From Methylomonas koyamae (GTDB taxonomy: Bacteria; Pseudomonadota; Gammaproteobacteria; Methylococcales; Methylomonadaceae), in contig NZ_AP019777.1 of NCBI RefSeq assembly GCF_019669905.1, positions 3,720,001-3,784,000 of the forward strand: DNA of 64,000 nt. Direction: 5' to 3'. Below the pieces are notes generated by a model. It saw only the letters and a program-made list of their open reading frames with translations. It was not told the DNA's origin and made no database searches. The position numbers and the translations under genes were made by a program. The number at the start of each line of letters is the position of its first letter. Position 1 is the stretch's first letter. Shown piece after piece: positions 46,332-54,518 of the stretch.

Positions 46332-46559
46332 GGAAGGATTCGGCGCCGCAGGCCGAACCCCGGTTCCCAGTTATGCCCTTCTGGTACGGTCCTCCGGAGG
46401 AAACAGAGCGCGATAGGCTACCCGGCAAGATTAAGCTACCCCGCCAGCCGCGGGAGAGCGTGTAAAAAAGAGTGTGAGGGGTCACATCGAGACATTTAAA
46501 AACCCAATAGCCGACAGGCCGCGCGAGGCGGTTGAGGCGTTGAAACTTGAGCTAACAAC
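46332..46559 (+). other. 228-base leader before the first prepilin-like gene
   Basis: No gene. It contains several potential stems: TTCGGC / GGCCGAA near 46340-46360, the palindrome CCTCCGGAGG near 46390-46400, and a repeated GCTACCC (about 46418 and 46436). I compared it with the cyclic-di-GMP (GEMM) riboswitch consensus by eye and the core GGCAAACC / GACGCAAAGCC is not there. Confidence 0.4.
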
Positions 46560-47507
46560 ATGAAAATGAAACAAATGAATAAACTGCGCGCCGACCAAGG
46601 CGGTTTTACCTTACTCGAATTGCTGGTCGTGATTACGCTGATCGCCGCGCTGGCGGTAGGCGCGTTGATCGCATACGACGGCGTCGGCGATAAGGCCCAA
46701 GCGGCCGCGGCAGCCGATTCCAACGTCAAAATCGACAACGCGATTCGCCAATACAAAGCGGTGAGCAACGCCTATCCCAACCAATGGGACAACCTGGTGG
46801 CGCAAGACGCGTCTATGATCGACGCGGTACCGACTCAATTGCTCGACGTCGTCACAAGCTGGAGTTTGGGCGCGGCCGCGTCCAACGTGACATCGTCTTT
46901 GGGTAGAGCCGGTATCAATGAACTGCAAAACTGGACGGCTTCAACCAGAGCAACCAATACCACCGGCGTGATCCCGAATCTGGCGCATAACGAAAGCTTC
47001 AACCCAGCGAATGCAACCGAATCCGAGCACTTCGAAGACGGCAGCATCGGCGACGACGGCCCGATCGCCAACATTGCCGTTATTCCGGGTTTGACCGCGT
47101 GCGCGGCGAACGGTGTCACGGTGCCGGCGGCTCCGGCAGGTGGCGGAAACGCAGCCGGTACCAACTGGATTCAAAACAAATTCAGCGACTCGCTGGAAGG
47201 CGACGAATGCCACTTGGTAGTGGCGTTGGGCTTCGGTAGCGATGCCGCCGCCAGCACCACCAACAGCTCGGTCTCGATCGGCAAAGCCCCCAGCTTCAGC
47301 AAAACCGATACCGCTAACCCTGCCAACAACGTCGATCCGAACCAAAATTATTCGCGCTACATCGGCTTGTTCCTGGTCGGCTCCGACAGCGACGATAGCG
47401 GCAACATCACCGACGGCGAATATTTGTCCAAAGCCAAGTTGCTGACCATCATCGCGCCGGACGGCACGATTGCCGACCAAAACCTGGCGACCGCGGTAAG
47501 AAACTAA
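46560..47507 (+). CDS. Large prepilin-like protein 1 (type IV filament subunit)
   Basis: 315 residues. A class III (prepilin) leader of 15 residues ends in GG, followed by FTLLELLVVITLIAALAVGALIAYDG: cleavage before Phe, Glu at position 5, and the hydrophobic helix. A helix continues into an Ala/Asn/Asp/Ser/Thr-rich globular part. The Ser/Thr/Ala stretch FGSDAAASTTNSSVSIG and the following PSFSKTDT are possible O-glycosylation zones, since a PglL-type enzyme is encoded next. Two cysteines are far apart (TACAANG and DECHL). The strongest candidate for the major subunit because it is followed by stable hairpins and preceded by its own leader. Confidence 0.85.
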   Translation: MKMKQMNKLRADQGGFTLLELLVVITLIAALAVGALIAYDGVGDKAQAAAAADSNVKIDNAIRQYKAVSNAYPNQWDNLVAQDASMIDAVPTQLLDVVTSWSLGAAASNVTSSLGRAGINELQNWTASTRATNTTGVIPNLAHNESFNPANATESEHFEDGSIGDDGPIANIAVIPGLTACAANGVTVPAAPAGGGNAAGTNWIQNKFSDSLEGDECHLVVALGFGSDAAASTTNSSVSIGKAPSFSKTDTANPANNVDPNQNYSRYIGLFLVGSDSDDSGNITDGEYLSKAKLLTIIAPDGTIADQNLATAVRN

Positions 47508-47826
47508 TCGCTTGAGCCGGTAACGGCCTCAGACATTTGCAGCTTCCCGCGCTCAGGCGCGGGAAGCCATCGCCGCGCTAAGCCTGGGCTTTCGAGTAGA
47601 GCCCAGCCTTAGCAATGGCAATGGCAATGGGCACCCGATAGAAGACTTAGCCAGCCCATAGTTGCCCCGGCAAGCTCGAGCGTGGGAACCCATCGGCTCC
47701 GGCCTTTGCTTGCCGCGCCCGAAGCTGGCAGGCCTTGCCGGGCTGCCGCCGCACTCCGAACCGGGAGACCGGCGGCCAAAACCTTAACCGTATTACCAAC
47801 ATCGTAAATTCGTTTTACTGCCAGCC
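47508..47826. other. 319-base gap with two strong hairpins and a hexamer repeat
   Basis: 47542-47567 is a perfect 11-bp stem (GCTTCCCGCGC with GCGCGGGAAGC, loop TCAG). 47579-47611 is a 12-base stem with one mismatch. Neither has a T-run. CAATGG is repeated three times at 47613-47630. A half-copy of a dispersed repeat (AGCGTGGGAACCCAT, about 47683) follows. Likely mRNA-stabilising or processing signals between the pilin and pglL genes. Confidence 0.6.
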
Positions 47827-49620
47827 ATGTCCAACCTCAGATTCCCCACGTTTCAGCCCGCATTGATACTACTGGCGGCATTGCCGGTATTGCCGCTGTT
47901 CGCGCCCTGGCAGTTATTCCCGATAACCTCGTTCCACCAAGAATGGCTGGCAATCGCCGCCGGGCTGCTGGCCTGCCTGTGCGTACTGCCCTTGCTGGGC
48001 CGGACGCCGACCCTGATTCTGCCGGCGAGCATCGGACTGCCGCTGGCTCTGGCCGGCTTCATCCTGCTGCAAACCTTGTTATTGCCGCACGTCGTGGCTC
48101 AACACGCCGGTCTCGCCGTCGCCTACTTGCTATGGGCCGCCTTGCTGATGGCTTTGGCGGGCCTTCTGCAGCAAACCATAGGCCGCCAGCGCCTGGCGAA
48201 CTGGCTGGCCGGCGGCTTGCTGGCCGCCGCACTTTGGGCCGCGGGGCGGGAGATGGCAGCGCGGCTGTGGGTCGAAACCGGCCTGTGGGGCGGCACCGGC
48301 CAACCCAACCATTACGGCGATTTGCTGGCCTTGGGCGGGGTGTCTTTGTTGTATTTACGTCACGCGGTTCCGCTGCGTGCCGGCGGCTTCGCGGCGGCAG
48401 GATTGTGGCTTGCGCTCGGGCTGAGCCTGTGCCCGTCGCGAAGCGTCTGGCTATATTGGCCGGTGTTGGCCGCAATAGCCTGGCGCTACCGGGCCGATTG
48501 GCTGAAACCTTTGGCCTGCGGTCTGGCCGGCTATTTTCTGTTCCAAGCCGTTTGGTCGCTGGACTTGCTGCCCGGCCCCGAAACCACAGCCGTGCACCGG
48601 GTCGTGACGGAGTCCGGCGGCACCTCGGCGCGCTGGCACGTCTGGTCCGTGGCCTGGGATTTGTTTTTACAGCGGCCGCTACTGGGACACGGCTTCGGCG
48701 AATTCGATTGGGCCTACTACCAAGCCGGCCGCTTCGCAGCCGAACAAGCCACCCGCATCGAACACGCGCATAACATCGTCATGCATCTGCTGGTCGAGCT
48801 GGGCCTGCTGCCGGCGCTGTTGCTGGCCGGTTCGGCCGCACTCTGGCTGCGCGGCTTGCTGGCGGCAACCGGCACCGGCGCCGAGTCGGATGCCGCGGAC
48901 GTTCGCCCCGCCGCTGCAAACGACGGCATGCGCGCCTGGATCTTGATGCTGGCGGCGGTGCTGACCATACACAGCTTGGTGGAATATCCGTTGTGGCACG
49001 CGCATTTTCTGGGGATTACCGCCTGGTTGCTGGCAATCGGCGACCGGCATTGCTGGCGGCTACCGTTAGCCAAACCCGGAGCGGCCGCGGCCGGCGTTCT
49101 GGTCTCGCTGGCACTGGCGCTGGCCGTCGTCCACGAATGGCAATACACCCGCATGGAATTGGCCTTGATGAATGCGTTGGCGCGGCAAGACCTGGAAAGC
49201 GAACAGCATCTGGTCGATATCTGCCAACAAATCCCGGACACTGCGCCGCTGCTGCTGCCTTACGTGCCGGTAGTCTTCACGCTGACCGGCCACCCGGAAA
49301 ATCCGGCGATGCGCGAACAGTTGGCTGTGCTGTCAGAGGCTGCCGTGCGCTTCACGCCGACTCAGAGCCTGGTGTACCGGCTGGCTTTGCTGCAGGCATT
49401 AAACGACGACAAGGCCAACGCCCGCCGCACCATCGACAAAGCCCTGGCCGCCTACCCGAACGGTGCCGCAACCTTTGCCGAGGAACTGTTACGCATCCAG
49501 GCCTACGCCGGCCCGCGCATCGACGTCCTGATGGCGCAGGTGCTGCCGATAGCCAACCGGCAACTGCAAGCCAACTTGCCGGCCGGACTCAAAGCCAAGG
49601 TCAAGCAGGTGCTGCGTTGA
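47827..49620 (+). CDS. PglL/PilO-type O-oligosaccharyltransferase (Wzy_C family)
   Basis: 597 residues with about 12 predicted membrane helices. The family transfers lipid-linked glycans onto Ser/Thr of pilins and other periplasmic proteins, or ligates O-antigen. Wzy_C signatures: GQPNHYGDLLAL with the N-H-x-G pattern, GHGFGEFDW, IEHAHNIVMHLLVELG and HSLVEYPLWHAHFLGI, the last being characteristic of the PglL/Wzy_C_2 group rather than WaaL. A C-terminal soluble tail (about residues 430-597) has TPR-like helices (SLVYRLALLQALNDDKANARR). Its position between two prepilin-like genes supports pilin glycosylation. It overlaps an in-frame TTG of the next ORF. Confidence 0.85.
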   Translation: MSNLRFPTFQPALILLAALPVLPLFAPWQLFPITSFHQEWLAIAAGLLACLCVLPLLGRTPTLILPASIGLPLALAGFILLQTLLLPHVVAQHAGLAVAYLLWAALLMALAGLLQQTIGRQRLANWLAGGLLAAALWAAGREMAARLWVETGLWGGTGQPNHYGDLLALGGVSLLYLRHAVPLRAGGFAAAGLWLALGLSLCPSRSVWLYWPVLAAIAWRYRADWLKPLACGLAGYFLFQAVWSLDLLPGPETTAVHRVVTESGGTSARWHVWSVAWDLFLQRPLLGHGFGEFDWAYYQAGRFAAEQATRIEHAHNIVMHLLVELGLLPALLLAGSAALWLRGLLAATGTGAESDAADVRPAAANDGMRAWILMLAAVLTIHSLVEYPLWHAHFLGITAWLLAIGDRHCWRLPLAKPGAAAAGVLVSLALALAVVHEWQYTRMELALMNALARQDLESEQHLVDICQQIPDTAPLLLPYVPVVFTLTGHPENPAMREQLAVLSEAAVRFTPTQSLVYRLALLQALNDDKANARRTIDKALAAYPNGAATFAEELLRIQAYAGPRIDVLMAQVLPIANRQLQANLPAGLKAKVKQVLR

Positions 49621-49638
49621 AAGCGGGCATCTTTTCCC

Positions 49639-49665
49639 GGTTCCCGCGCTCCGCCGTGGCAACCC
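49639..49665. repeat. Degenerate dispersed palindromic repeat at the 5' end of prepilin-like gene 2
   Basis: GGTTCCCGCGCTCCGCCGTGGCAACCC resembles, with changes, the widespread GGTTCCCACGCTC...GCGTGGGAACC element. Its presence argues that translation starts downstream of it. Confidence 0.5.
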
Positions 49666-49682
49666 ATACCAGTCTCGGGGGG

Positions 49683-50333
49683 GTGCATGCCTACCCGCGC
49701 AGGAACCTGGGATCGCCAGCAAACCAGTCCGGTTTTACCCTACTGGAATTGCTGACCGTAGTGGCACTAATGGCGGTGCTGGCCAGCGTCGCGATATCGG
49801 CTTACGACGGCACGCAGGACCAAGCCCGGCTGGACGCCACCCGCTTTGACATGACCGAGCTGCGCAAGGCCCTGCTCCAATTGCGCCGCGACAGCGGCAG
49901 CAACGATTTGCCGGGCGCAGGCGTTTACGATTGCACCGACGCCGCCAACGGCAACCCGGCCAACGCCAATCCCGACTTCAACTTTCCGGCCGAAGCCGGC
50001 AGCAACGATGCCGACAAGATCGCCTGGTGCCAGCATCCGGCCAATTTCTGGATGCTGTTTGCCGATCCGTTCGGCACCGGCTGGAACCCGGATACTCATC
50101 GCGGCTGGCGCGGCCCGTATTTGCAACGCAAATCCGGCTTGCGAAACTTCGGCGCCATTAACGGCGTCTGGGTGGTCGACGACGCCTACGCCACGCCATT
50201 CGAGTTGCAAATGTTGACGCCCGATTATGCCCGCATCGTCAGCGCCGGCCCCGACCGAATCCTGCCCGCCGCCGCCAACGCCTGCGAACCGGCCACCGGT
50301 GCCGACGACATTGTGTTGTGCCTGCTGCGATGA
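49683..50333 (+). CDS. Prepilin-like protein 2
   Basis: 216 residues from the GTG at 49683 (G-rich stretch just upstream), giving a 17-residue leader that ends in QSG before FTLLELLTVVALMAVLASVAISAYDGTQDQARLD. A TTG at 49617 overlapping the pglL stop is in frame, but would translate a dispersed repeat. The globular part has WCQHPANFWMLFADPFGTGW, RGWRGPYLQRKSG and DDAYATPFELQM, a GspG-like layout with an expected C-terminal loop. It shares the AYDG-x2-D-x-A sequence with prepilin-like 1 and the GWRGPY motif with 3. Confidence 0.8.
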   Translation: MHAYPRRNLGSPANQSGFTLLELLTVVALMAVLASVAISAYDGTQDQARLDATRFDMTELRKALLQLRRDSGSNDLPGAGVYDCTDAANGNPANANPDFNFPAEAGSNDADKIAWCQHPANFWMLFADPFGTGWNPDTHRGWRGPYLQRKSGLRNFGAINGVWVVDDAYATPFELQMLTPDYARIVSAGPDRILPAAANACEPATGADDIVLCLLR

Positions 50334-51721
50334 GTTGCTACCCAGAGCGATACGAGATGGAGGTAAAAGTCGGTATGCGTTCCGATTTACGCCCTACCGG
50401 GTCCGCGGGAGCGAGGGAACGAGCTCGCGCCTACGGCATCGGCATTCAGCGAGGCTTCACCCTGCTGGAAATGGTCCTGGTGCTGTTCCTGATGGCGCTG
50501 GTCGCGTCGGCCGGTCTGATGCTGACCGAGGGCGTGGAGGACCAAGCCAAATACGACGAAACCAAGCGCCGCATGGAATTGATCCGTAAAGCCATCGTCG
50601 GCGACCCGACCCGCACAATCAACGGCGCGCCGGAGATCGGCGGCTTTGTGGCGGATATGGGGCGCTTGCCACTGTGCGTAGCGGAATTGCTGGACCTGGG
50701 CGATGAAATCATGTCAGCCACCATTCCCAGGACCTTTCAATCGCCGTGTACAGATACCGTGGTCATTCCGGAAGCCCACGACGACGCCAATTCCGGCCTG
50801 ACGTTTGGTTGGCGCGGCCCCTATGTCCAACTACTTACCGACAGCGACGGTCAACGCCGCTTGCGCGATGGTTACGAAAACGATGACGGCAGCGTGAACT
50901 TCGGTTGGGGATTTAGCAACGATAACTTGGAAATCAAAATGCAGAGTCCCGGAATGAACGGTCGTTTCGACGGTGGGACGCCAGTAGACGATTTTCCCCA
51001 GGCTCCCAGCGTGGCAACCGCTCCGGCTTTGGTCAATGAGCGTGATTACCGCGCCCGTTTTCAAAATTGGAACGTTATAAAAATCAGTCTCGAAAACAGC
51101 GGGACCACCACGATAACCATCGATCCGAACGATTTGCGCCTGGTTCTGAGTTTTGCGGACGTATCTCAGCCCAATGCCATTGGTACCGACGAAAGCGCGA
51201 CATTCCCGTCGGCCACCATTGTGATGCCTTCTACTACTTCGGCCGGATCAATAGCCGTGGCATCGGGCAATACCCTAACTGTTCCTGCCGGTACTACCTT
51301 GAGCGGCGGCAATAGCCTGAGTTTCGCATCCGTGGGCGTAGTGCGCTGTCCAGCCGGCGAGTTTCCGGTGTCGCCCAACGACACAGTGACGGTTCCGACC
51401 GGAAGCAGCCAGACAGGGTCTTCTGTGAATATTGGCGCAAACGGTACGGTATCGGTTCCGGTTGGTTCGGCCGTTACGTTGAGCACGTCACTAACGAATC
51501 CGCCGGACGTGATCGGTCAATATTCGTTGATCCTGGCATGCAACGATCCAGCCAATCCCAATGCCGTGGACGGCAAACGTTACGACGGCGATTGCACGCG
51601 TTACGGCACCGATGCCGCGCCCGTTGCCTACACGCCGACTAACCAGCCTTATCTGTTCCGGGCTGCACCGCGCGGCACGCCGATACTGCCGCCGTCACCG
51701 CTAACCTGGACGATCAAATAA
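50330..51721 (+). CDS. Large prepilin-like protein 3 with beta-repeat region
   Basis: 463 residues from the ATG at 50330, which overlaps the previous stop (ATGA). An ATG at 50375 with GGAGG upstream would give a 27-residue leader and is a good alternative. The prepilin motif is QRGFTLLEMVLVLFLMALVASAGLMLTEG. The globular part contains GWRGPYVQLLTDSDGQRRL, then a Ser/Thr/Gly/Val-rich stretch (about residues 290-400) with recurring V-x-VP-x-G-S units, possibly a beta-solenoid or adhesive stalk. Cysteines in CPAGEF and ACNDPAN could pair. Very large for a minor pilin; a tip adhesin role is inferred. Confidence 0.8.
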   Translation: MSCYPERYEMEVKVGMRSDLRPTGSAGARERARAYGIGIQRGFTLLEMVLVLFLMALVASAGLMLTEGVEDQAKYDETKRRMELIRKAIVGDPTRTINGAPEIGGFVADMGRLPLCVAELLDLGDEIMSATIPRTFQSPCTDTVVIPEAHDDANSGLTFGWRGPYVQLLTDSDGQRRLRDGYENDDGSVNFGWGFSNDNLEIKMQSPGMNGRFDGGTPVDDFPQAPSVATAPALVNERDYRARFQNWNVIKISLENSGTTTITIDPNDLRLVLSFADVSQPNAIGTDESATFPSATIVMPSTTSAGSIAVASGNTLTVPAGTTLSGGNSLSFASVGVVRCPAGEFPVSPNDTVTVPTGSSQTGSSVNIGANGTVSVPVGSAVTLSTSLTNPPDVIGQYSLILACNDPANPNAVDGKRYDGDCTRYGTDAAPVAYTPTNQPYLFRAAPRGTPILPPSPLTWTIK

Positions 51722-51753
51722 TGAAGCCGTTAACAAGCCGGCCCTTTCATAGC

Positions 51754-51926
51754 GTTCGCCCTGAGCCTGCCGAAGGGCGGCTCCCATGCTCCGCCGTCAC
51801 CGCCACAAACGGCATTCGCACGCTGAACAGGGCATGGGGCGCTATTCACCGGGCCCTTAAATATCGTCGCCCCCGCGTAGGCGGGGCCCAGTTTTCACGG
51901 TGGATTCCCGCTTCCGCGGGAATGAC
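51754..51926. repeat. Two dispersed palindromic repeats between prepilin-like 3 and the GspL-like gene
   Basis: 51754-51779 is of the GTTCGCCCTGAGCCTGCCGAAGGGC type. 51866-51926 is of the CCCCCGCGTAGGCGGGG plus ATTCCCGCTTCCGCGGGAAT type. Both are widely dispersed intergenic elements in proteobacteria. A 94-codon ORF across them translates the usual repeat peptide and is not a gene. Confidence 0.8.
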
Positions 51927-51994
51927 GGCAGCAGGGAATTTAAGGACCGGGTTAATAAAAAACATCATGCCGCCATCTCTCAACCGCGAAACCA

Positions 51995-53812
51995 ATGAAA
52001 TTTAACCGCTTTATCCCTTTCGCCGCGCCGTCGCAGCTTTTGGTCTGCGAGACCGACGGTTTTTCGTTGCGCGCGGCCGTGTTGCGCCGGGCCGACCACG
52101 ATCTGAACGTGTTGTACCGGGCCCAGACCGAGCAGGTGGACATGGCCGAGGGCCTGGGCGACGTGCTGGCGGCGTTGAAAAACCAGGGCTGGCAAGGCGG
52201 CGGTGCGGCCATCCTGCTGTCGCCGGCGGTGTTTTCCACGCTGGTGGAACTGCCGGTCAATCCGAAAAAGCCGCGGCCGCTGGCGCAAATGCTGGAGTTG
52301 GTGCGCTGGGAGGCCGAGCCGCTGTTGCTGCAACACGTGACGCGCTGGTCGGTCGGCCATTTGCTGGTCGGCCAGGGTTACATGACCGAGGAACAAGCCC
52401 GGGCGGTGATGGACTTGCAGCAAGGCAAGCCCTCGGCAAACGGCAATCTGGCGATGGCGGAGCAGTTTTCGCTGCGCCGTTTCGGCGATCTGGCGGTGGA
52501 AATGGGCTACATCAAGCGCAGCCAGCTCAACGCCTGCCTGACCGGCCAGGAATGGCTGAAATCCGGCGACGAAGCCATAGAGTGCGGCTGGGCCGCTCAG
52601 GGCGCCGTCGAGGACATTCCCGGCACCCACAACTGGCTGGTCAGTTGCGTGCACCGCAGCCTGTTGCAACGCTGGACCGACGCCTTCGCCCGCCACGGCG
52701 TGAAACTGCGGGCCATGTATCCGCTGACCGGATGCAGCGCCGCTCTGCTGCCCGCTGCCGAGAGCAACGCCGTGCTGCTGGAAACTCAGCCCGGCCTGGG
52801 CTTGGGCGCCCGGCTGGCCGGCGGCAGCTATACCGCCCTGCGCCATTATCTGCATCCGAACAAAGCCGCGCTGGACATTTGCCTGGAAAGCTACCACGCC
52901 CTGCATGCGCCGCCGCGCGAGCCGGTCTGGCTGGCCTGCTGGCCGCCGGCGCCGGAACTGGCGGCCGAACTGGAACATATGCTGGAAGTGGACATACAGC
53001 GTCTGCCCCACGCCGCAGCCGGCGACGGGGTTTCTCCCGGCATGTGCGGCGCGGCCTACCATGCCCTGGGGCTTGGCGAAGCTACGCGTTGCGCCGGCGT
53101 GCGGGTCGGCGGCCCGCTGCCGCCGGTCGCCGACCGGCTGGAGGTGCGGGCGGCTGCACTGGCGCTGGCGTTGTTCGCGCTGTTGGGTGTCGCCGAACTG
53201 TCGTTGTGGGTGCGCAAAAGCAGCGTCGACAGCTACAAACAACAGGTGGACGCCAGTTGGCGCAGTATCGACGAGGCCGTTAAACGCATCAACGCCAAGA
53301 CGGCGGAGATCGGCCAAATCAAGGACAAAATCAAAAGCCTGCGCGGCGAACAATCCCGCCTGGAAAGTCTGGCCCATTTTTACGACCAGGATATTCCGGA
53401 GCGCATGTATTTGGTTAAGGGCGTGCTGGGCATGCTGCAAACCGTGGTCGACGATGAGGTGGTAATCGAACGGCTGGACGAGCCGGACAAGTCGGCCGCG
53501 AAACCGGCCGCGGCCGCCAACTCTGCCCCGCCTGCCGGCCCGCTGGACGCTAAACGCATCGAAGCCGAACATTTCGAGCTAGAAGCTTGGGCGCTCAGCG
53601 ACAGCGCCGCCCAGACCTTTGTCAAGCGCGTCGGGGACGCCGCCGCTAATTGGGATTTGCAGGTAACCGAATCCAAAGTGGCCTTCGGTAAAGGGCCGTT
53701 GAACGCTAACGGTTTTACTATCAAATTACGGCTGGTCAAATTGGCCGAACCGGACGGCAAAATCATTCGTTTATCCAATCCGAAAAGCTATGAAACTCCC
53801 ACCTTTGAGTAA
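51995..53812 (+). CDS. GspL-like PilM-PilN fusion with embedded MshEN-like module
   Basis: 605 residues. N-terminal actin-like/PilM-type cytoplasmic region (QLLVCETDGFSLRAAVLRR, WQGGGAAILLSPAVFSTLVELP), one helix (about residues 385-410, AAALALALFALLGVAELSLWV), then a coiled coil and periplasmic PilN/GspL-type domain. Inside the cytoplasmic part, residues 119-142 (SVGHLLVGQGYMTEEQ...) and 162-185 (RFGDLAVEMGYIKRSQL...) are two 24-residue copies of the pattern RLGxxLVxxGxI-x4-L-x3-L-x2-Q, 19 residues apart, the arrangement of the MshEN c-di-GMP-binding domain. Such modules normally sit on the assembly ATPase. It overlaps the PilO-like gene by 23 bases. Confidence 0.82.
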   Translation: MKFNRFIPFAAPSQLLVCETDGFSLRAAVLRRADHDLNVLYRAQTEQVDMAEGLGDVLAALKNQGWQGGGAAILLSPAVFSTLVELPVNPKKPRPLAQMLELVRWEAEPLLLQHVTRWSVGHLLVGQGYMTEEQARAVMDLQQGKPSANGNLAMAEQFSLRRFGDLAVEMGYIKRSQLNACLTGQEWLKSGDEAIECGWAAQGAVEDIPGTHNWLVSCVHRSLLQRWTDAFARHGVKLRAMYPLTGCSAALLPAAESNAVLLETQPGLGLGARLAGGSYTALRHYLHPNKAALDICLESYHALHAPPREPVWLACWPPAPELAAELEHMLEVDIQRLPHAAAGDGVSPGMCGAAYHALGLGEATRCAGVRVGGPLPPVADRLEVRAAALALALFALLGVAELSLWVRKSSVDSYKQQVDASWRSIDEAVKRINAKTAEIGQIKDKIKSLRGEQSRLESLAHFYDQDIPERMYLVKGVLGMLQTVVDDEVVIERLDEPDKSAAKPAAAANSAPPAGPLDAKRIEAEHFELEAWALSDSAAQTFVKRVGDAAANWDLQVTESKVAFGKGPLNANGFTIKLRLVKLAEPDGKIIRLSNPKSYETPTFE

Positions 53813-54515
53813 CCGCGAACAGCTATTGTCGGCATTGGCCATCGGCTTCATCGTAATCGGCGCCTACGCCTGGCTGCGCTGGGTGCCGGCCGACCGCGAA
53901 ATCGGCCAGTTGCAGCAAGCGGCGGAAGCCACGGACAAACGCAGCAAAACCGCCACCATTCCGGACGAGCCGGACGAGGATATCGAGCGTCTGAAAAGCC
54001 AATTGGCCGCTCAAGAGCAAGCGTTCAGCACGCTGAAACAGCAGTCGGAAAACATAGAACAACGCTTGGCGCCTAACGATACCCAGTTTCTGGTCGTCAA
54101 AATTTCCAACGTCGCGACTGAAGCGCAAATTCGGGTGCGCGCCAACGAAGTTTACCAAGCGGCAACGCCTGCGGCCGAAGTTGCCCTGGCCGCAACAGCG
54201 CCGGCGGTCGGCAAAAAAAGCCGCAAGCACAAAGCGCCAGCCGCGCCGACCGCCCCGGCCGCACCGAAGGAAGCGACGATTCCGCCGCTCAGCGCCGGGT
54301 GGATCGCACGGATGTCGCCAGATTCATTGCTGGAGCGGCCGTTGCGCCGCCTGGAATTGGAAGGCTCGTACAAGTCGTTGAACGACTTCATTCTGGCACT
54401 GGACCGGCTGCCGTTTAAGGTAGCGGTGCTGCGCTTGAGTATAAAACGCATGCCGGTGCTATCGCTGCCCGGCTACCCGCAGCCGCTGCTGGCCGAAGTT
54501 ATTTTGGCGCTGTAA
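53790..54515 (+). CDS. PilO/GspM-like inner-membrane alignment protein
   Basis: 241 residues. A short cytoplasmic N-terminus, one membrane helix (LLSALAIGFIVIGAYAWLRWV), a coiled coil (about residues 50-95) and a C-terminal ferredoxin-like periplasmic domain (LERPLRRLELEGSYKSLNDFILALDRLPF), separated by an Ala/Pro/Lys-rich linker that is longer than usual. It bridges the GspL-like protein and the PilP-like protein in the type IV filament alignment complex. It overlaps the upstream gene by 23 bases and is followed three bases later by gspE. Confidence 0.82.
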   Translation: MKLPPLSNREQLLSALAIGFIVIGAYAWLRWVPADREIGQLQQAAEATDKRSKTATIPDEPDEDIERLKSQLAAQEQAFSTLKQQSENIEQRLAPNDTQFLVVKISNVATEAQIRVRANEVYQAATPAAEVALAATAPAVGKKSRKHKAPAAPTAPAAPKEATIPPLSAGWIARMSPDSLLERPLRRLELEGSYKSLNDFILALDRLPFKVAVLRLSIKRMPVLSLPGYPQPLLAEVILAL

Positions 54516-54518
54516 ACC

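Noticed and set aside
46332..46559. Cyclic-di-GMP (GEMM) riboswitch before prepilin-like 1
   Set aside because: The conserved GGCAAACC and GACGCAAAGCC cores are not present; only generic hairpins.
49617..49682. TTG start of prepilin-like 2 overlapping the pglL stop
   Set aside because: Would translate a degenerate dispersed repeat and give an over-long leader; kept only as an alternative.
51721..52005. 94-codon ORF after prepilin-like 3
   Set aside because: It is the translation of two dispersed palindromic repeats (typical VRPEPAEG and FSRWIPASAGMT peptides).
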